Assembly (NCBI GenBank): GCA_017654735.1
Contig: JADPYG010000005.1
Coordinates: 248,001 to 312,000, forward strand
Length of the DNA stretch: 64,000 nucleotides
From: Vishniacozyma victoriae
Lineage: Eukaryota; Basidiomycota; Tremellomycetes; Tremellales; Bulleribasidiaceae
Direction: 5' to 3'
The stretch's first letter is position 1; every line of letters starts with the position of its first letter. The notes beneath the pieces are model-generated. The model was not told the DNA's origin. It ran no database searches and saw nothing but the letters and a program-made list of their open reading frames with translations. Shown piece after piece: positions 33,226-45,331 of the stretch. A program made the translations under genes and the position numbers.

Positions 33226-35361
33226 TTACACACCCTCTTCTCGTCTCTGCCTGTCCTGCTCCTTTTCGAATTTCGCTCGCTCCTTTGCCTCCGCAAACAG
33301 CTCAAAGCTCCTCTTCTTTGGATTTGGCGCATTGAAAACGCTGTCCATATCTTCCAGACTGAGCTGTTTGGTTTCAACAACCCAGACATAGATGATTGCC
33401 AAGCCGACCAGATCCCAAGCAAAAAAGATCAGATAAACTGCTTGATCAGGTTGCTCCATCGATTATGATCGTCTGCCATGGACTTACCGATGTAATTGAT
33501 CGCGCCAAGAGCAGGTGGGAGGCCGAAAGTATTGATGAGTCCAGCTGCAGATGCACCCCACCCTTGGAGGGATAGACCTTTGGCTCTGTTTTGGTACGAC
33601 AGAATCTCGGATGGATACAGAGCCTGGAGGGGAGTCCAACCAACGGAGAAGAATACCATGAATAACACTTGGCGATTAACTACAGCTAATATCCACGACA
33701 AAGCACTCACAGATGAAAGTAACAGCCGCATTGGCCCGCATGATTGGCATTTCTTCTCCTTCCGGGACCCCGGCAGGACTGAGCAGACAGCCCACAATGA
33801 GCATGATGAAAGCGGCGCATGTGGTTGAAAACAGGAACAGCTGTCGTCGACCGACTCGGTCGATGATGAATGACCCTGTCGATTAGTAGGTTTTTAACGT
33901 TTCAGACATACCAGTCAGGGCACCGACCATGGATACGGCTGCATTTACCAGATTCAGTTCTCGCTGCCTATCCCGGTCGACAATCCCGGCAAGGGTGAGC
34001 AACACGGGCAGAAAGTCTGTCTGTGAGCTACCTGTCCACTAATCTGGGCAGACTCACAAGTCAAAAGTCCATTTCCGGCAAGCTGACCCCAGACAGATAC
34101 CATCATACACAAGCCAAATCGGTATCGATCACCCCGCGTAGCGAACAGTGTTTTGAAGTTCCAAAACTGCTTATCGGATCCAGATTGCGAGATGTTCTCC
34201 TCAAATTCGGCGAGCTCAAGGTCGATAAGGGGCGAATGTCGATCACCAGTCTTGGAGTGGAACTTTGCCAACACGTCTCGGGCTTGCTCCACTTTACCCT
34301 GAGCGAATAGCCATCGCGGGGATTCAGAGATGAAGAGTACAAAGATCAGATTAATTCCGGCCGGTACGCATTGAAGATAGAGTGGTCCTCTCCAAGCCGC
34401 CGTCGAATCCCAACGACCAAAGGGTATCTGCATGTCAGAAATCAAGCCGTACCTCGGCAGAAAGGGACTCACTGCTATTCCACTTGCCAGTATCTGACCG
34501 ACGTAGTAAAACGAGTTTAAAACACCCATCCAAGCACCTCGACTCCTCGGCGGGGCCACCTCTGCGATATACAACTTAGCGGCCATTCCCGCGGCGGAAC
34601 ACCCGAATCCTGTATATCTGTCAGCAGATTCTAGACGTACGGCGGTGATCGATTATACCGGTAAGCCATCTCCCTCCTAGGAACATGCTCATACTGGAAG
34701 CATTTGCAGTAACAATGGCTCCAGTGCTGATAGTCAACACAGTGATGTGAACGTCCGCTGACATACCAAGCGAGAATATTGGGTAGGAACATTCCCCATC
34801 TTCTTCCAAATCTGTCGGGAAGCCACACATTGAGAGCTATGGCTGACACTGATCCAACGGTGTAGATTCCCTGCGACCGTCAGCTTGCGAAAAAGCCATG
34901 GAGGCGCACGACTCACAAACACCACACCGGTACCTGTGCTAGCCTGCTCCAGGCCGAAATAGTCGTGAAATTGATACATCGAGTTGACAGAACTCATGAT
35001 GGTAGGATCATAGCCTGAAACTCAGTATGATGTTCTCTGTAAAAACAGTTCGGTACCTACCGCTATCACCTGAGTTGAGAATGACCACAAGAGCCACGAG
35101 ACAGAACTTGATGTGGGTCCAGCTGAATGCTGGTGGTCCCGGGTCAAGCTCATTGGCCAGTCGCATCGCAGTTGAGCGTTCTTCTGCCGTCATCTGAGCG
35201 TTGATGGCGATACCACCAATCTTTCTTTCCCCTTTGATGTCGCCATCACCCGCCAAAGTTTCGGTGTGCTCGAGATGGATGGGGGAGATTTGTTTGTCAT
35301 CGATATATGCCGAAGATATCTCCTCTCCGGCAAATGTTTCTTTGTTTTTCGAATCCGACAT
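33226..35361 (-). CDS. MFS sugar transporter, lactose-permease/hexose type
   Basis: Exons (complement) 35070-35361, 34917-35014, 34767-34870, 34659-34726, 34473-34609, 34058-34427, 33912-34016, 33711-33875, 33488-33679 and 33226-33437 give 580 residues. Signatures: GYDPTIMSSVNSMYQF in TM1, LPDRFGRRWGM, GGRWLTGFGCSAAGMAAKLYIAEVAPPRSRGAWMG, FISESPRWLFAQGK, IIDRVGRRQLF, YPSEILSYQNRAKG and VVETKQLSLEDMDSVF. The N-terminal ~90 residues are a polar cytosolic tail. This spelling of PESPRW and PETKG is usual in fungal lactose-permease-like carriers. The gene converges on the neighbouring sugar carrier (ends 275 bp apart). The 45-nt intron 34428-34472 is stop-free and in frame, so retention would add 15 residues. 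Confidence 0.9.
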
Positions 35362-35874
35362 GATAGTTCGAGATGGTAGAGATAGTGGAGACCCAAATGT
35401 GCTCCTACCTCTACATCTTATACCCTCTAGGATGGGCACCGCGGTGAGATATCATACCGACACGGCTTTGACGAATGCCGTGCCGCCTTGACCGTCCTAA
35501 GGCGTAGACGCGAGCAATCGGTAGAGCGATCTTGCTAAGCCACTTAGTCGCATCCACATCTCTTGGCCTCTGGGTAGAGTTTACTTTCTAGTCCTTGAGA
35601 AAGCACTCATCACACTAATATAGTCAATACTCGGCAAATCGCTCCACGTTCTGCCCGCGACAACCGCACGTACCCCACTCGGGGAAGGATCAGGAGTTCA
35701 GGGAATTGCCAAGGACCGGACGTGGGAACCACATTACCGTCTCATTGCCGAATGCCGCGCCTTGCTCCAGCTCGGGCCGCCTCCGCTGGCTAAAACAGAG
35801 TACATAAGCCTGCTTCGATAAGGGAGTAGAATGACAAAGCCTCACATATCTTCACATCACTCCAGAATCGTAGG
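35362..35874. promoter_or_regulatory. Divergent promoter, sugar carrier / dioxygenase
   Basis: 513 bp separate the minus-strand carrier (start 35361) and the plus-strand phytanoyl-CoA-dioxygenase-like gene (start 35875). Sharing it suggests co-regulation. GC-rich CGG/CCG-containing stretches are present, but no specific operator can be assigned by eye. Confidence 0.4.
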
Positions 35875-37016
35875 ATGCCTGTCGCGATCCAGCAAGAGTA
35901 TTCGAATGGGAACGAACTTCGAGTGACGGGCAAGAGTAACGGGCAAGGTGATAATGCCAATGAAAGCAGTCGCTACTGGCAAAAGCGATACGTTCCCGGA
36001 CGAGACGAGAGCTTCGAGGTGAGCTCGTATTGCAGAACAAGTCAAACGTTAAATCTGACCTTCAGGAAGCCAAGACGCGATACTCCAAGCTGATTCGGGA
36101 GGAAGATGTGCAGCACTGGGAAGAAAACGGCTACGTGATGATCGAAAGGTTCTTGTCTCCCGAGGAGTTAGCGGATGTGCAGAAATCCATGTACAAACAC
36201 ATGCCAACGTGGGAGGAATACAAGGAACGAAATATGATCTTTTCGAAGTGGGCCGGTGATTCGGGTCGAATCGAGGGAGGCAACACCGCTGCTGCCATGC
36301 GATACGACTTTCCCTACGCAGAGGACTCGATGAATGAGTTGGCTATTCACCCCTTCCTTTTCGCCTTTGCCGAGCGGCTCGCCGGTACCGATCAGCTTCG
36401 TCTGTCGAATGGGCATCTTATCGGAAAGTACGCTGGGAAAGACTATGACCAAGCCCTTCATTCTGACTACTCTAATAATGATCTCGTTGTACCCACCAAA
36501 AACCGCAAATTCATCGATATACCCATCATTATCTACCTCACCGACGTCACAATGGACCTCGGTCCCACCAAGATCGTCAGTCAAAAGCATACAGAGCATC
36601 GGAACCTCATCGAAGATGGGTACCGGGCGCATCATCGAGCCGACTACCCCGAGCTATACGATAACGAAGTCAGTGCAACGGTACCCGCTGGGTCGGTCGT
36701 CATCTACTCCATGAGAACATTCCATCGGGGATCATCAATGCTTGCCAAGGAGGGTCATCGGATCGTCCAATTCTCTGGCTTCCATACCACCAATGCCCCC
36801 TGGCTTGCTCCCATCGATCACTCGAACAAAAAGGGCTCGAGCAACATGGACAAGTTCTTGCTCCATGCCGATCCTCGCCAGCGAGAGGTAATCGGCTTCC
36901 CAGGTGTTGGACATGAGTACTGGGAAGATGCAGATGCACTAGAGGGTACGGCGATGCGATATCCGACGATGGATATGAGGCCGTATGGTGGTGGTTCACC
37001 GAAAGCGAATCAGTAG
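35875..37016 (+). CDS. Phytanoyl-CoA dioxygenase (PhyH) family Fe(II)/2-oxoglutarate oxygenase
   Basis: Two exons (35875-36018, 36066-37016; intron 47 nt) give 364 residues. The double-stranded beta-helix fold is recognisable: VQHWEENGYVMIERFLSPEEL at the start of the domain, the metal ligands HxD in QALHSDYSN (~residue 199), DLGPTKIVSQKH, PAGSVVIYSMRTFHRGSS with the distal His, and a following Arg for 2-oxoglutarate (GHRIVQF). Members hydroxylate acyl-CoAs or diverse small molecules using O2. The substrate is unknown, and no peroxisomal SKL-type end is seen (the protein ends KANQ). Divergent from a sugar carrier and convergent with the NADPH oxidase. Confidence 0.88.
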
Positions 37017-37102
37017 ACATTGCGATAGGCATCGATACATGCAGTAGAATCTATGTACAAGATGATGTTTACAAGGCCATTCACAAAAGCTCGTCCAGAT
37101 TT

Positions 37103-39562
37103 TCATCCAAAGACCTCGATCATGAAGTGATATCTAATCGCCGTGCCTTCTACCTCCCCCCGATTCGTCAACAGACGACACTGGTCGGCCAGGATCTCCC
37201 CAACAACGGGTGACCCGCAATAGAAAACCCCGACTTTTAGCTTCTCACCCTCGTCACCGGTCTCTTGCCTGAATCTGACCATGTCGTCATAGTGTCGATT
37301 GAGAATTCTGGTAAAGTCCGGTCGTCCATAGTGTGTAGGATTGATGAGACCCGTGAGAGGCGATTCGGGATGTTCGTCGGTCCTATGCAGCTCCAAGAGC
37401 CATCGGTATACATGGGTCACGATTGATTTTCGTTTCTGAGTGACGTGGGTCGAAAGTCGAATATCGAGATGGGGAAAGGCGTTTTCGTCATGACTTCTAT
37501 GCCATATTTGGGAACGCGAAATTGTGTTGAGCAAGTTCGAGAACCAGCCTAGGGAATTCTTGTCTCGAACCATCCAGTGAAAGTCAACTCGCCGATAGTC
37601 TTCGGCAAAAGTCGGGGCGCCATTTCTCGAGTTTTGTCTAGAAGGTCGCCTGGATCCCATACGTGATCGAGCACGAGAGATACTTCTGGATAAAGATCGA
37701 GTGAGTGATCGGGTGAGGGTAAGGTCGTTCTGATCGTCCCGGCTCTTTTTCTTCTTTTGTTGTTGTTTGCCTTTGGCCGAAATGGGCTGGCCGGCCATGT
37801 TCTTTTCGTTATAGTCCCTTCGCTTCTGACTTTTCGGTTTCTCGTTGGTAACTGTATTGACCGAGGTCGTAGATCGACTACTTCGGACCAGGTCTGGCTT
37901 ATCCGCTTCGTCGGGGTGAACCCTGCCAACTTCGAAATCTCGTGGTCCGCCATGAATTCGGTTATCCTTGGCTTGAAGATCGGCAAGGATACCGGAGAAT
38001 GGGGTGACACCGATTCCAGCCCCGATCTGAAGTCAGCATTTGATTGGGGAGATGAGAAGAATACGCACAAGGAGTGTATGCGAGAAGTCGTAAAATCGTT
38101 CCGCAGGAGCACCAAAAGGCCCGTTCAATCCAATATTGATAGCTCCTTCCGATTGACCCTTGGGCACCAAATCTCGAAGACGTTTTGTCCAGTTCCCATC
38201 CGTCTTGATATGAAGTTGGACTTGTCGCTCGAGACAGACCGAGATGGTGAATGGATGCCATTGAAACAGACTAAGCGTGGGGACTTGAAGGAAAACCCAT
38301 TGACCGGGTCGGTATTTCCAGATGATTTCTCCAGGAATGTCTACCTTGATCTCGACGGTTTCCGAGTCGAGTATACGGATCGTGGCGGGAAGTGGCCTAA
38401 ATCCCACTAGGACTCGGACGACACGTTCGATGACGACGAGGAGAGCCGGAAAAGCCATAAAGTAGCCTAGCATCGGCTGCTGAAGGAGAGCCGCACTGCC
38501 GTGTGCGCAAAGTAGACCGATGATGGGGTACATGAGCAAATGACCGAGTTGAAATACTTCATAGTTCCATTTTCGAATTTGCGGCATCGACAGAATGGCC
38601 AGGGTATAAAGGAGACCGAGAGCGACGAGTCCTGTGATTCCAGGGAAACTTCGGATGTAATCGATGTAATGCGGCTGTGGACCAAGTGCTCCGTTGACGA
38701 TATTGTTCACAGCTGGTTCTCGATTTGCTCTCGATCCATAGACAAATGTACCGGAAAGATGACCGATGGCATGAAGGGTAGCGAGAACGATGGCGAGACA
38801 TGATATGGCGATATGGAACCTTTGCGACAAATCCCAGTTGATGAATCTCGAGATATGGTACCATCGCCGTAGGAAGGTCGAAAAGTATCGGGACATTGAC
38901 AGGATCACGAAGAAGAAGGTGGGGTATATTGCGCCTGCACTAGCTTTTGCCAACACCACTCCCCATCCGAAAGCGGCTCGGAATTGAAGTTGGGTGATGT
39001 ACTTTATCAGCTCTGCCATTTAGCTCAGATAAATCTCGATTATGATGGACTCACGCCACAGACAGAAAGCCAGGATCATTATCACAACCAATGCGATAAA
39101 CATGATCTCAGGTCCCCGTACCGACCAGTAGCTCCTGAATCTCCTGACCCATGTAAACCGGCGAAGGTACTCGGCTTCAGCTTCCTCCCCATCTGTCGCT
39201 TGCTTTGTACTGGGGATGCCCCATCCTTTGATCCTTGTTTCCATATCTGTTCGAGAGATACTGCCCGAGTCGACACCGATGAGCGACCTCAAGAACTCGT
39301 GTCTTGCTGCGTCTTCTTTGGAATCGTGGTGTAGGTGATGGGGAAGGGGATTAGGCGCTATCTCGTTGTGGACTTGGTCCAGCTTCGCCTCGATCTCCTT
39401 GTACGATATCTTTCCGTCATTATTGTGGTCGAGATCGTCGAGAAACTCTTTGATCTCTTCGTCGGTGAGTGGTGTAGCGTCCTCATCGACTATCGCATCT
39501 CGCACCGACTCGGCATGTGATTGTACGGACGCGAGCGACCGCGAGGAAGCAGAGTGGTTCAT
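37103..39562 (-). CDS. EF-hand NADPH oxidase (NOX, ferric-reductase-like)
   Basis: Exons (complement) 39055-39562, 38069-39012 and 37103-38026 give 791 residues. An N-terminal EF-hand is present (DDLDHNNDGKISYKEIEAKL, residues ~33-52), so Ca2+ may control it. A first TM (~150-168) and a six-TM heme-binding core follow, with paired His residues (SQRFHIAISC, LATLHAIGHLSG, YEVFQLGHLLMY, IGLLCAHG). Then come the FAD motif WHPFTISV, NADPH motif IGAGIGVTPFSGIL, FHWMVRD and FYCGSPVVGEIL. A long basic Ser/Arg insert (residues ~500-570) splits the NADPH-binding lobe. The enzyme passes electrons from NADPH across the membrane to O2, making superoxide. Domain order fits the NoxC-like, Ca-regulated branch. 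Confidence 0.92.
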
Positions 39563-40002
39563 ATAGGGAGATGGTGTCCAAATAGAGGACAAAGAGTAAA
39601 GGATTCATGCATGTTCTTTATCATTATTGAATGACGGTCAAACTTCTAACGCCAAGACACAAAGGACCAAGACACCAAGACGGGGTAATGTTTGAAAGGG
39701 GGAAAGGGGAAAGTTCGGTAAAGGAAGGCACAAAGGAGCGACGTCATTTGTACCTGAAACTCTTTGACGCCCAGACAATCCCCCAGCATGTTCATTGACC
39801 GACAGCGCCTCCTACTAACTGGGCTTGAGGTCGATCTCGGATGCTTCTTTTGATGTGTGGCGTCGGTATGCTTGAATCGATCTGGACAAGCATAACAAAC
39901 TTTTCGCAGCTGCCAAGACTAGAACGCGACGACTGGCACTCCTTTCATGGGTAATAACGGTACATACGGTACAACTACGGATACATTCCTTTGCCCCTAC
40001 GA
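39563..40002. other. Intergenic region
   Basis: This is the 5' flank of the NADPH oxidase and the 3' flank of oxalate decarboxylase. It is purine-rich near 39690-39740. No gene or repeat is supported. Confidence 0.4.
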
Positions 40003-41413
40003 TTAGAAAGAGGCACGCCTAGCTGGCTTTACTGGAACCTTGTCCCGGTTCAGCTGCTTGAAGAACTCTTCCCTCTTGTTTCCGTGAAGGTTGAGATGTT
40101 CTGCCACTTCCTGCTGAGGCACCTGTGCAAGCCATTGTTCGGTGGAGAAGTCTTCGAACTTGGGTGCCCTAAACATCTCCAACATCTCGAGTTCGCCGTG
40201 ACCGATATTCTCGACATAGTGCGCATTGTTCTTGGGTACGATCCCGACATCTCCAGCCATGTAGTTGAAGGTTCGGGCTTTTCCAGAGGAAGCAAAGATC
40301 GTAACTCGAGCATGGCCTTTGAGGAAGAAACTCCACTCGTCGGCGTTGGGGTGCCAATGCATCTCTCGCATACCTCCTTCCTTGATGGTGACATGGGCTG
40401 CGGCTGTCGTCTTGGAGATGGGGAAATTAGTCGAATCGGTGATTCTAACAGTTCCACCGGGAAATTCGAGCGGTTTCTGCTCCAGCATACGATGCGTAAA
40501 GCGGTGTCGGGATGGCTTGACCGACTTCTTGGCTTCGTTCAGAGGTCCCGGGTTGGTTCCTTGGAAAATGTACTTTTCACGTTGAGATAGGTTATCAAAC
40601 ACCGAGGCGGAAACTCGGAAATTTTTGGCGAGGATCGATTTTGGGGTACGAGCAAGGTAGTCGGTCAACAGGAACGTCGAGTCTTCGGAAAAGTTCCCAT
40701 CGTCAAAGATGAGCAGGAATTCTACTCCACGATCTCCGAGTCCTGTCATCAGCCGAATCATCTCGGGTGAAGCGTACCTTGAATTCCATGTGGACATCCG
40801 GTGGGAAAGTACCATAAATCCCCTTCCTTGAGATCGTCGATGAAACTGCCTCCCTCGGTATCCAATACAGTCACTCGACATTCACCCTGACGTCAGCCGA
40901 GAAGAGCCAGGGCACTCACCTTGATGATATAAGCCCATTCGCTCTCGTTATGCCAGTGTAGCTCTCGGTATACTCCAGGACCGAGACGCATGTTGACACC
41001 GGCGAGCTCTTTGCTGGTAGGTAGCTCTCTAACAGTTGTCTCTCTCGCCCATCCACCCTCCTCCAGTCGCATATGCGAGTCGGTGAATGACCTAATGTCA
41101 GCGTGTGCTGAGTGTGCCGTTTCAAGTGCTTACCATTTCATGTTCGGCATTTTGCCAGCGTCAGTCACTGGCGGAAGGACGATATCGGGTTCCTGTCGAG
41201 CTCGATCTGGGTTCTGAGGCCCGAGGATATCATTTCCCCAGGTACCTCTCTTTGGTACTGGCCTGCTGCATGAGCGACCAGACCGCTAGAGGGCTGATAG
41301 ACCTACACTCCATTTTTGATGACCGAGTGAGATTGTGTCGCCGCCTTCCTCTCGTCAAGCACACTCTCTAGCAACGAGATCTGATCTTCGATGGAAAGTG
41401 ATTGGAAGCTCAT
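40003..41413 (-). CDS. Bicupin oxalate decarboxylase
   Basis: Exons (complement) 41307-41413, 41134-41262, 40920-41091, 40778-40886 and 40003-40742 give 418 residues. The N-terminal signature GNDILGPQNPDR and the two cupin domains are plain. Cupin 1 has LHWHNESEWAYIIKG and GDLWYFPTGCPHGIQG; cupin 2 has MHWHPNADEWSFFLKGHARVTIF and GDVGIVPKNNAHYVENIG. Both contain the three His and one Glu that bind Mn. The enzyme splits oxalate to formate and CO2, relieving oxalate stress. No signal peptide is visible, whereas many fungal homologues are secreted. The lid region of cupin 1 cannot be assigned securely, so oxalate oxidase activity is not fully excluded. Divergent from a DUF1275 membrane protein. 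Confidence 0.93.
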
Positions 41414-41599
41414 GATGGATATGCAAGTAGGAGAGAGAGAGAGTCCGGGACCAGCCAGTTCTCAAATAGGCCTAGGTAACCGGAGATAGCCGAAAACCCG
41501 TCACCGGATCAGGGTCAAAGGAAAGTTTATGTCTTGTATTAAAAGTAGAGTAACGATCACTTCCAGGTCTCATCTCTTATACCACCACCGAGCGCCAAG
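41414..41599. promoter_or_regulatory. Compact divergent promoter, oxalate decarboxylase / DUF1275
   Basis: Only 186 bp lie between the two starts. It contains a (GA)n run at about 41430-41441 and an AT-rich TATTAAAAG near 41537. Shared regulation is likely. Confidence 0.45.
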
Positions 41600-42429
41600 A
41601 TGAGTGAATCGCAACGGCCCATAGCAGCAGAAGAAAGGGATGACACCTGGAAGGCATATCTGCAGGAGGAAGTGACGGCAGTATGGGGTGATGCGGTGTT
41701 GATCGTGGGATGTTTTGCGACTGGACTGCTCGATTCGGCCGTCTTTAACGTCTGGAGCTGTTTCGTATCGATGCAGACAGGTCAGTAGGCATCCATCTAT
41801 TTCTTTCATAGCTCATGGCGTCAGGTAATACCCTCTACGTCGGCTTGGGCGTGTCAGGGCAGCCCGCATCCCAGCCGTGGAGATGGAGTAAATCAGGAAC
41901 TTCGATCTTCAGCTTCATCCTCGGCTCCTTCCTGTTTTCAAGACTCATGCGGTCTCTCAACCCCCTTCGAAGATCCACCATGGTCCTGTCTTTACTCTTG
42001 CAGAGTCTCTTGACCGCGATTGCCGCGCTTCTCTCGACTTTACCAATCGTTCCACGCGACGCCGGCGAGGCGATTCCCGACAACTTTATCGTTCTGATAC
42101 CTCTCGTTCTCCTCTCGATCCAGGCTGGAGGACAATGTGTAGTCTCTCGATTCTTGGGGTACAGCGAACTGCCCTCTATCGTTCTCACTTCGGCTTACTG
42201 CGATCTGGTGATGGACGAAAAGGCTTTTGCGGGAGTCACAGAGAATGCAAAACGGAACAGGAGGATACTCAGTATGGTGATGATGGTTACGGGAGCTATT
42301 GCTGGTGGGTTCATGACCAAGGGAGGGGATATTGGTCCTACTATCTGGACTGTCGCCGCTATCAAGCTAGGGATGGCGGGTGTTTGGATGATATGGCGGT
42401 CAAAGGACGGTGCTGTGCGCTTGGAGTAA
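41600..42429 (+). CDS. DUF1275 (YoaK-like) membrane protein
   Basis: Two exons (41600-41780, 41825-42429; intron 44 nt) give 261 residues. Family features are FATGLLDSAVFNVWSCFVSMQTGN near residue 40-62, a Ser/Gly-rich TM (FSFILGSFLFSRLM), IVLTSAYCDLVMD and about six to seven hydrophobic segments. The function of the family is unknown; the small multi-TM fold suggests a transporter or channel. It shares a compact promoter with oxalate decarboxylase, so export or import of an organic acid is a reasonable guess but only a guess. Confidence 0.87.
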
Positions 42430-43337
42430 CTTCCAATTTGCATGTATGTACGCATTCAATATCGTTCTGATCTTCGGGAACGATGTCCGCGAAACTCATC
42501 GAAAAGCGCATGATCTGTCTTATTCCTCTTTTTACAGGATCTCCATCCTCGATTCATTGATCTGACAACCAACGTCCTGCCAATGATGCCATTAGCCAGT
42601 GCAAGACCCCTCTCGGGGTCTGTGGTAGGTATACCCTCCCCTCTAAACAGCTCAATACACTCTACTAGCCCTTCCTGCGGCTCACTTTCGATCCTGTCCA
42701 GCTTTACAAAATGGGGTGGGGATCAAGATCGAAGGATGACGGTGAAGACCAAGGAAGCCCAAGCTGAAACCGACGAGTAAGGCTTGCTCCACACGAGGAT
42801 GATCTCGCAGGCTCAAGAGATCCCGGACGTGTTCGGGCACCCGGTTTATTACATCACCAGCGCCAACAGGGTGACAGAAGATGGTCACTGCAATTTCCCA
42901 GAAACCGAGTGTGTCCTGCCCATTTGGGCAGTGTTGCAAGGCGATCTCTCATGGCACTGTCAGAGGTGATTGCAGATCATCGAATGTGCCCGATAAGTTA
43001 GTGTCCGGAGGTATATACTGCAGATAGACGCGTGAGCTAGCGTTTCTGGTCATGATCATTCTGCCCTTATTAAGCTGCAATGTCGATCCTCGACAAGCCA
43101 AGCGCATGTCCAAGCCCCTCACCGAGATCAAGTAAAAGTCAACTGCCCGACACGCGACATAATCAAAAGACTGACACTCGTTTATGGCGTTTGACAAGGC
43201 CGATGCGTTTCGAGATTTGGTCCGAGGCAATAGACGCGCCGGGAAGTCCGAAGCGGATGGCACCGCTTTCGGGGCTTTCCCGTCAAAGATATCTCGCGTC
43301 TGTTATCATTATCGTTTCATTATACTTCGACCTCACC
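42430..43337. other. Intergenic region, no gene seen
   Basis: About 0.9 kb upstream of the Zn2Cys6 regulator. Short ORFs have no coding support. A long leader is possible because the frame of the regulator is open from about 43080. Confidence 0.4.
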
Positions 43338-45166
43338 ATGTCATCACGCCGGTCCAGTACATCGCACGACGGAGCTGGCCCATCAAAGAAACAGAAAGTC
43401 TATCGAGCATGTCTAGCTTGTGTCAACTCTAAAACCCGCTGTGAAGATGTCGAACCCCGGGACGGATGTCTGAGGTGTCGGACCAAAAACAAGACCTGCT
43501 CACTGGTTCAGGGCGAGGCGGTGCGTTCTGCCAGTCTATCCCGTGCTCCCGATGAAGAGGGGTACAGTCGAATTGTCGCGATAGAGGAGGGTTGGAATCT
43601 GCTTCACCAACGCCTGGACCGCTTAGAACAAAACATGTATTCGCGTCCACCTCTACTGCCCACGACCTCTACCAGCAACATCGTCACCCCGGCAGCCACT
43701 CCACGACCGGTCGATATCCACAAGATATTCACCACTTTGAATTGGCATTCGATTCCGATGACGGAACGCATCTTTACTGTTGCTTCAGACCTTGGATATC
43801 CCGATCCCGTGGCTCGAGGACTCGTGTCGGCAGATCAGATGGAAATGGCGTTTCACCTGTAAGCTCGAGGCAACGATAAGCGACTCTCGCTGAATCAAAC
43901 TAGCTTCAAATACCGCTTCTCCAGCATTCTACCCCTCGCCCCGTTTCTGCTGTCGTCGGCCTCGACCCCAAGCCACCCTTTCACCCGACTGGCAATCTTG
44001 GCTCACGCGGCACCAACGTCGGAACTGTGGTCACTGGTCGAAGAATCCATACTGGCCGTCAATTCGGGTGCGGTCGGACCGGATATTCCTCTGGCTCTCC
44101 TCATCCTATCTCTGGCCCCCAGCCCCTCTGATGCGACGCGTGCTCCAGTCACAGCTGTTCGAACGATTGCCTTGGCGCATTCTGTAGGGCAGATGATGGG
44201 CTGGGATGCCATGTCCGAAATATGGCACCAATCTCGATTACTTACGCTACCCGAGTGGTCCTCACGACTTGACCAGGTTCTCTTGTGGGAGACTGTCAAG
44301 AATCGGTACAACATGTAGGTCCCAACGCTGAGCACGGCTGATCGTCAGTCTATCCCTCATGCAGGGCATGTCGTCCTCCTTGGCCCCATCTCTGGCGGAC
44401 CGACTTCCTGTAGTTGCGTCGGATCGCTATAGTCAATCGATCGCCTCCATCCAATCAGACGCAAGACTTGTCGCAGTCTTTGCTCCGATTGTTACCCGTC
44501 TCTGTCTTGCAGAAGTGGAATCGCAGACAAGTGCGTGGGACACCACGCCTCTGATCGATGCATGGTCCTCGTTAATACCGGAATTTGAACGGTGGCAGTT
44601 AGAGGAGCATGTGCCCAGTAGTGAGTAAGCCCTTCCAACCTGGCTGAATCGCAGAATTACGCAGATATGAGGCTCATGCATTGCAATTCTCCCTCGCCTT
44701 TCGAATGTCGTGCTCCGTTCAACGAATCCCGACTCCTGTAGCCCTGGCACCTCGAATCGCCGGTCAGACCTTTACTGGCGTCAATCTGTTACGCTACAGC
44801 GTTGTTCTACTGGACATCTTCAACGATCTCGCCGAAAATGATCTGCGCATACTGCCCGCATACCTCTACTTTCAGACCGTTGTCAGTCTTTCCGTACAAC
44901 AACGCTCGATATCATTCATGCGGAAGCAGGGACATGATTGGCACCAGACCATGGTGCCGAGTGTCGACAAAGCTGCTGAACGACTGAGATCACAGGTCGG
45001 AGGACTTCCGGCACGCATGCTCGAGATGGCGGATGAGAGAAATTCGGACGATGGCATCATGCCCGAAGTTGACTTTGAAGCTCTGTTCGGAGTACTTCCC
45101 GAAGATTGGATGCGGGCGTTCAGCTTGGAGAATATGGGGGGATCGGGAATGACGATTCCACTCTGA
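43338..45166 (+). CDS. Zn2Cys6 fungal transcription factor
   Basis: Four exons (43338-43858, 43904-44314, 44349-44620, 44655-45166) give 571 residues. The N-terminal binuclear zinc cluster is complete: six Cys in RACLACVNSKTRC then DGCLRCRTKNKTC (residues ~24-52), spaced C-x2-C-x6-C-x8-C-x2-C-x6-C. A short helix (LLHQRLDRLEQNMY) follows as linker/coiled coil. The rest is helical and fits the middle homology region of these regulators. The cluster usually binds CGG half-sites as a dimer. Its neighbours are oxalate decarboxylase/DUF1275 and a sugar carrier, plausible local targets (inference). Confidence 0.88.
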
Positions 45167-45331
45167 CTGATGACCGGTATATTGACATGTGTCTATTGAG
45201 TTGTAGACGTATGAATACGTATTGCATCGATTATATACTGAGGGCGATTCAATCTCACGCGGTACCTATCACCTTGGGACCACATCCAACGCCGAACGAG
45301 CATATAGCCCGTCCTCACATTTAAGCCGTAC

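Noticed and set aside
36168..36635. 155-codon minus-strand ORF
   Set aside because: Antisense shadow of the PhyH-family dioxygenase.
37757..38410. 217-codon plus-strand ORF
   Set aside because: It is antisense to the NADPH oxidase exons, which carry clear conserved motifs; no independent coding evidence.
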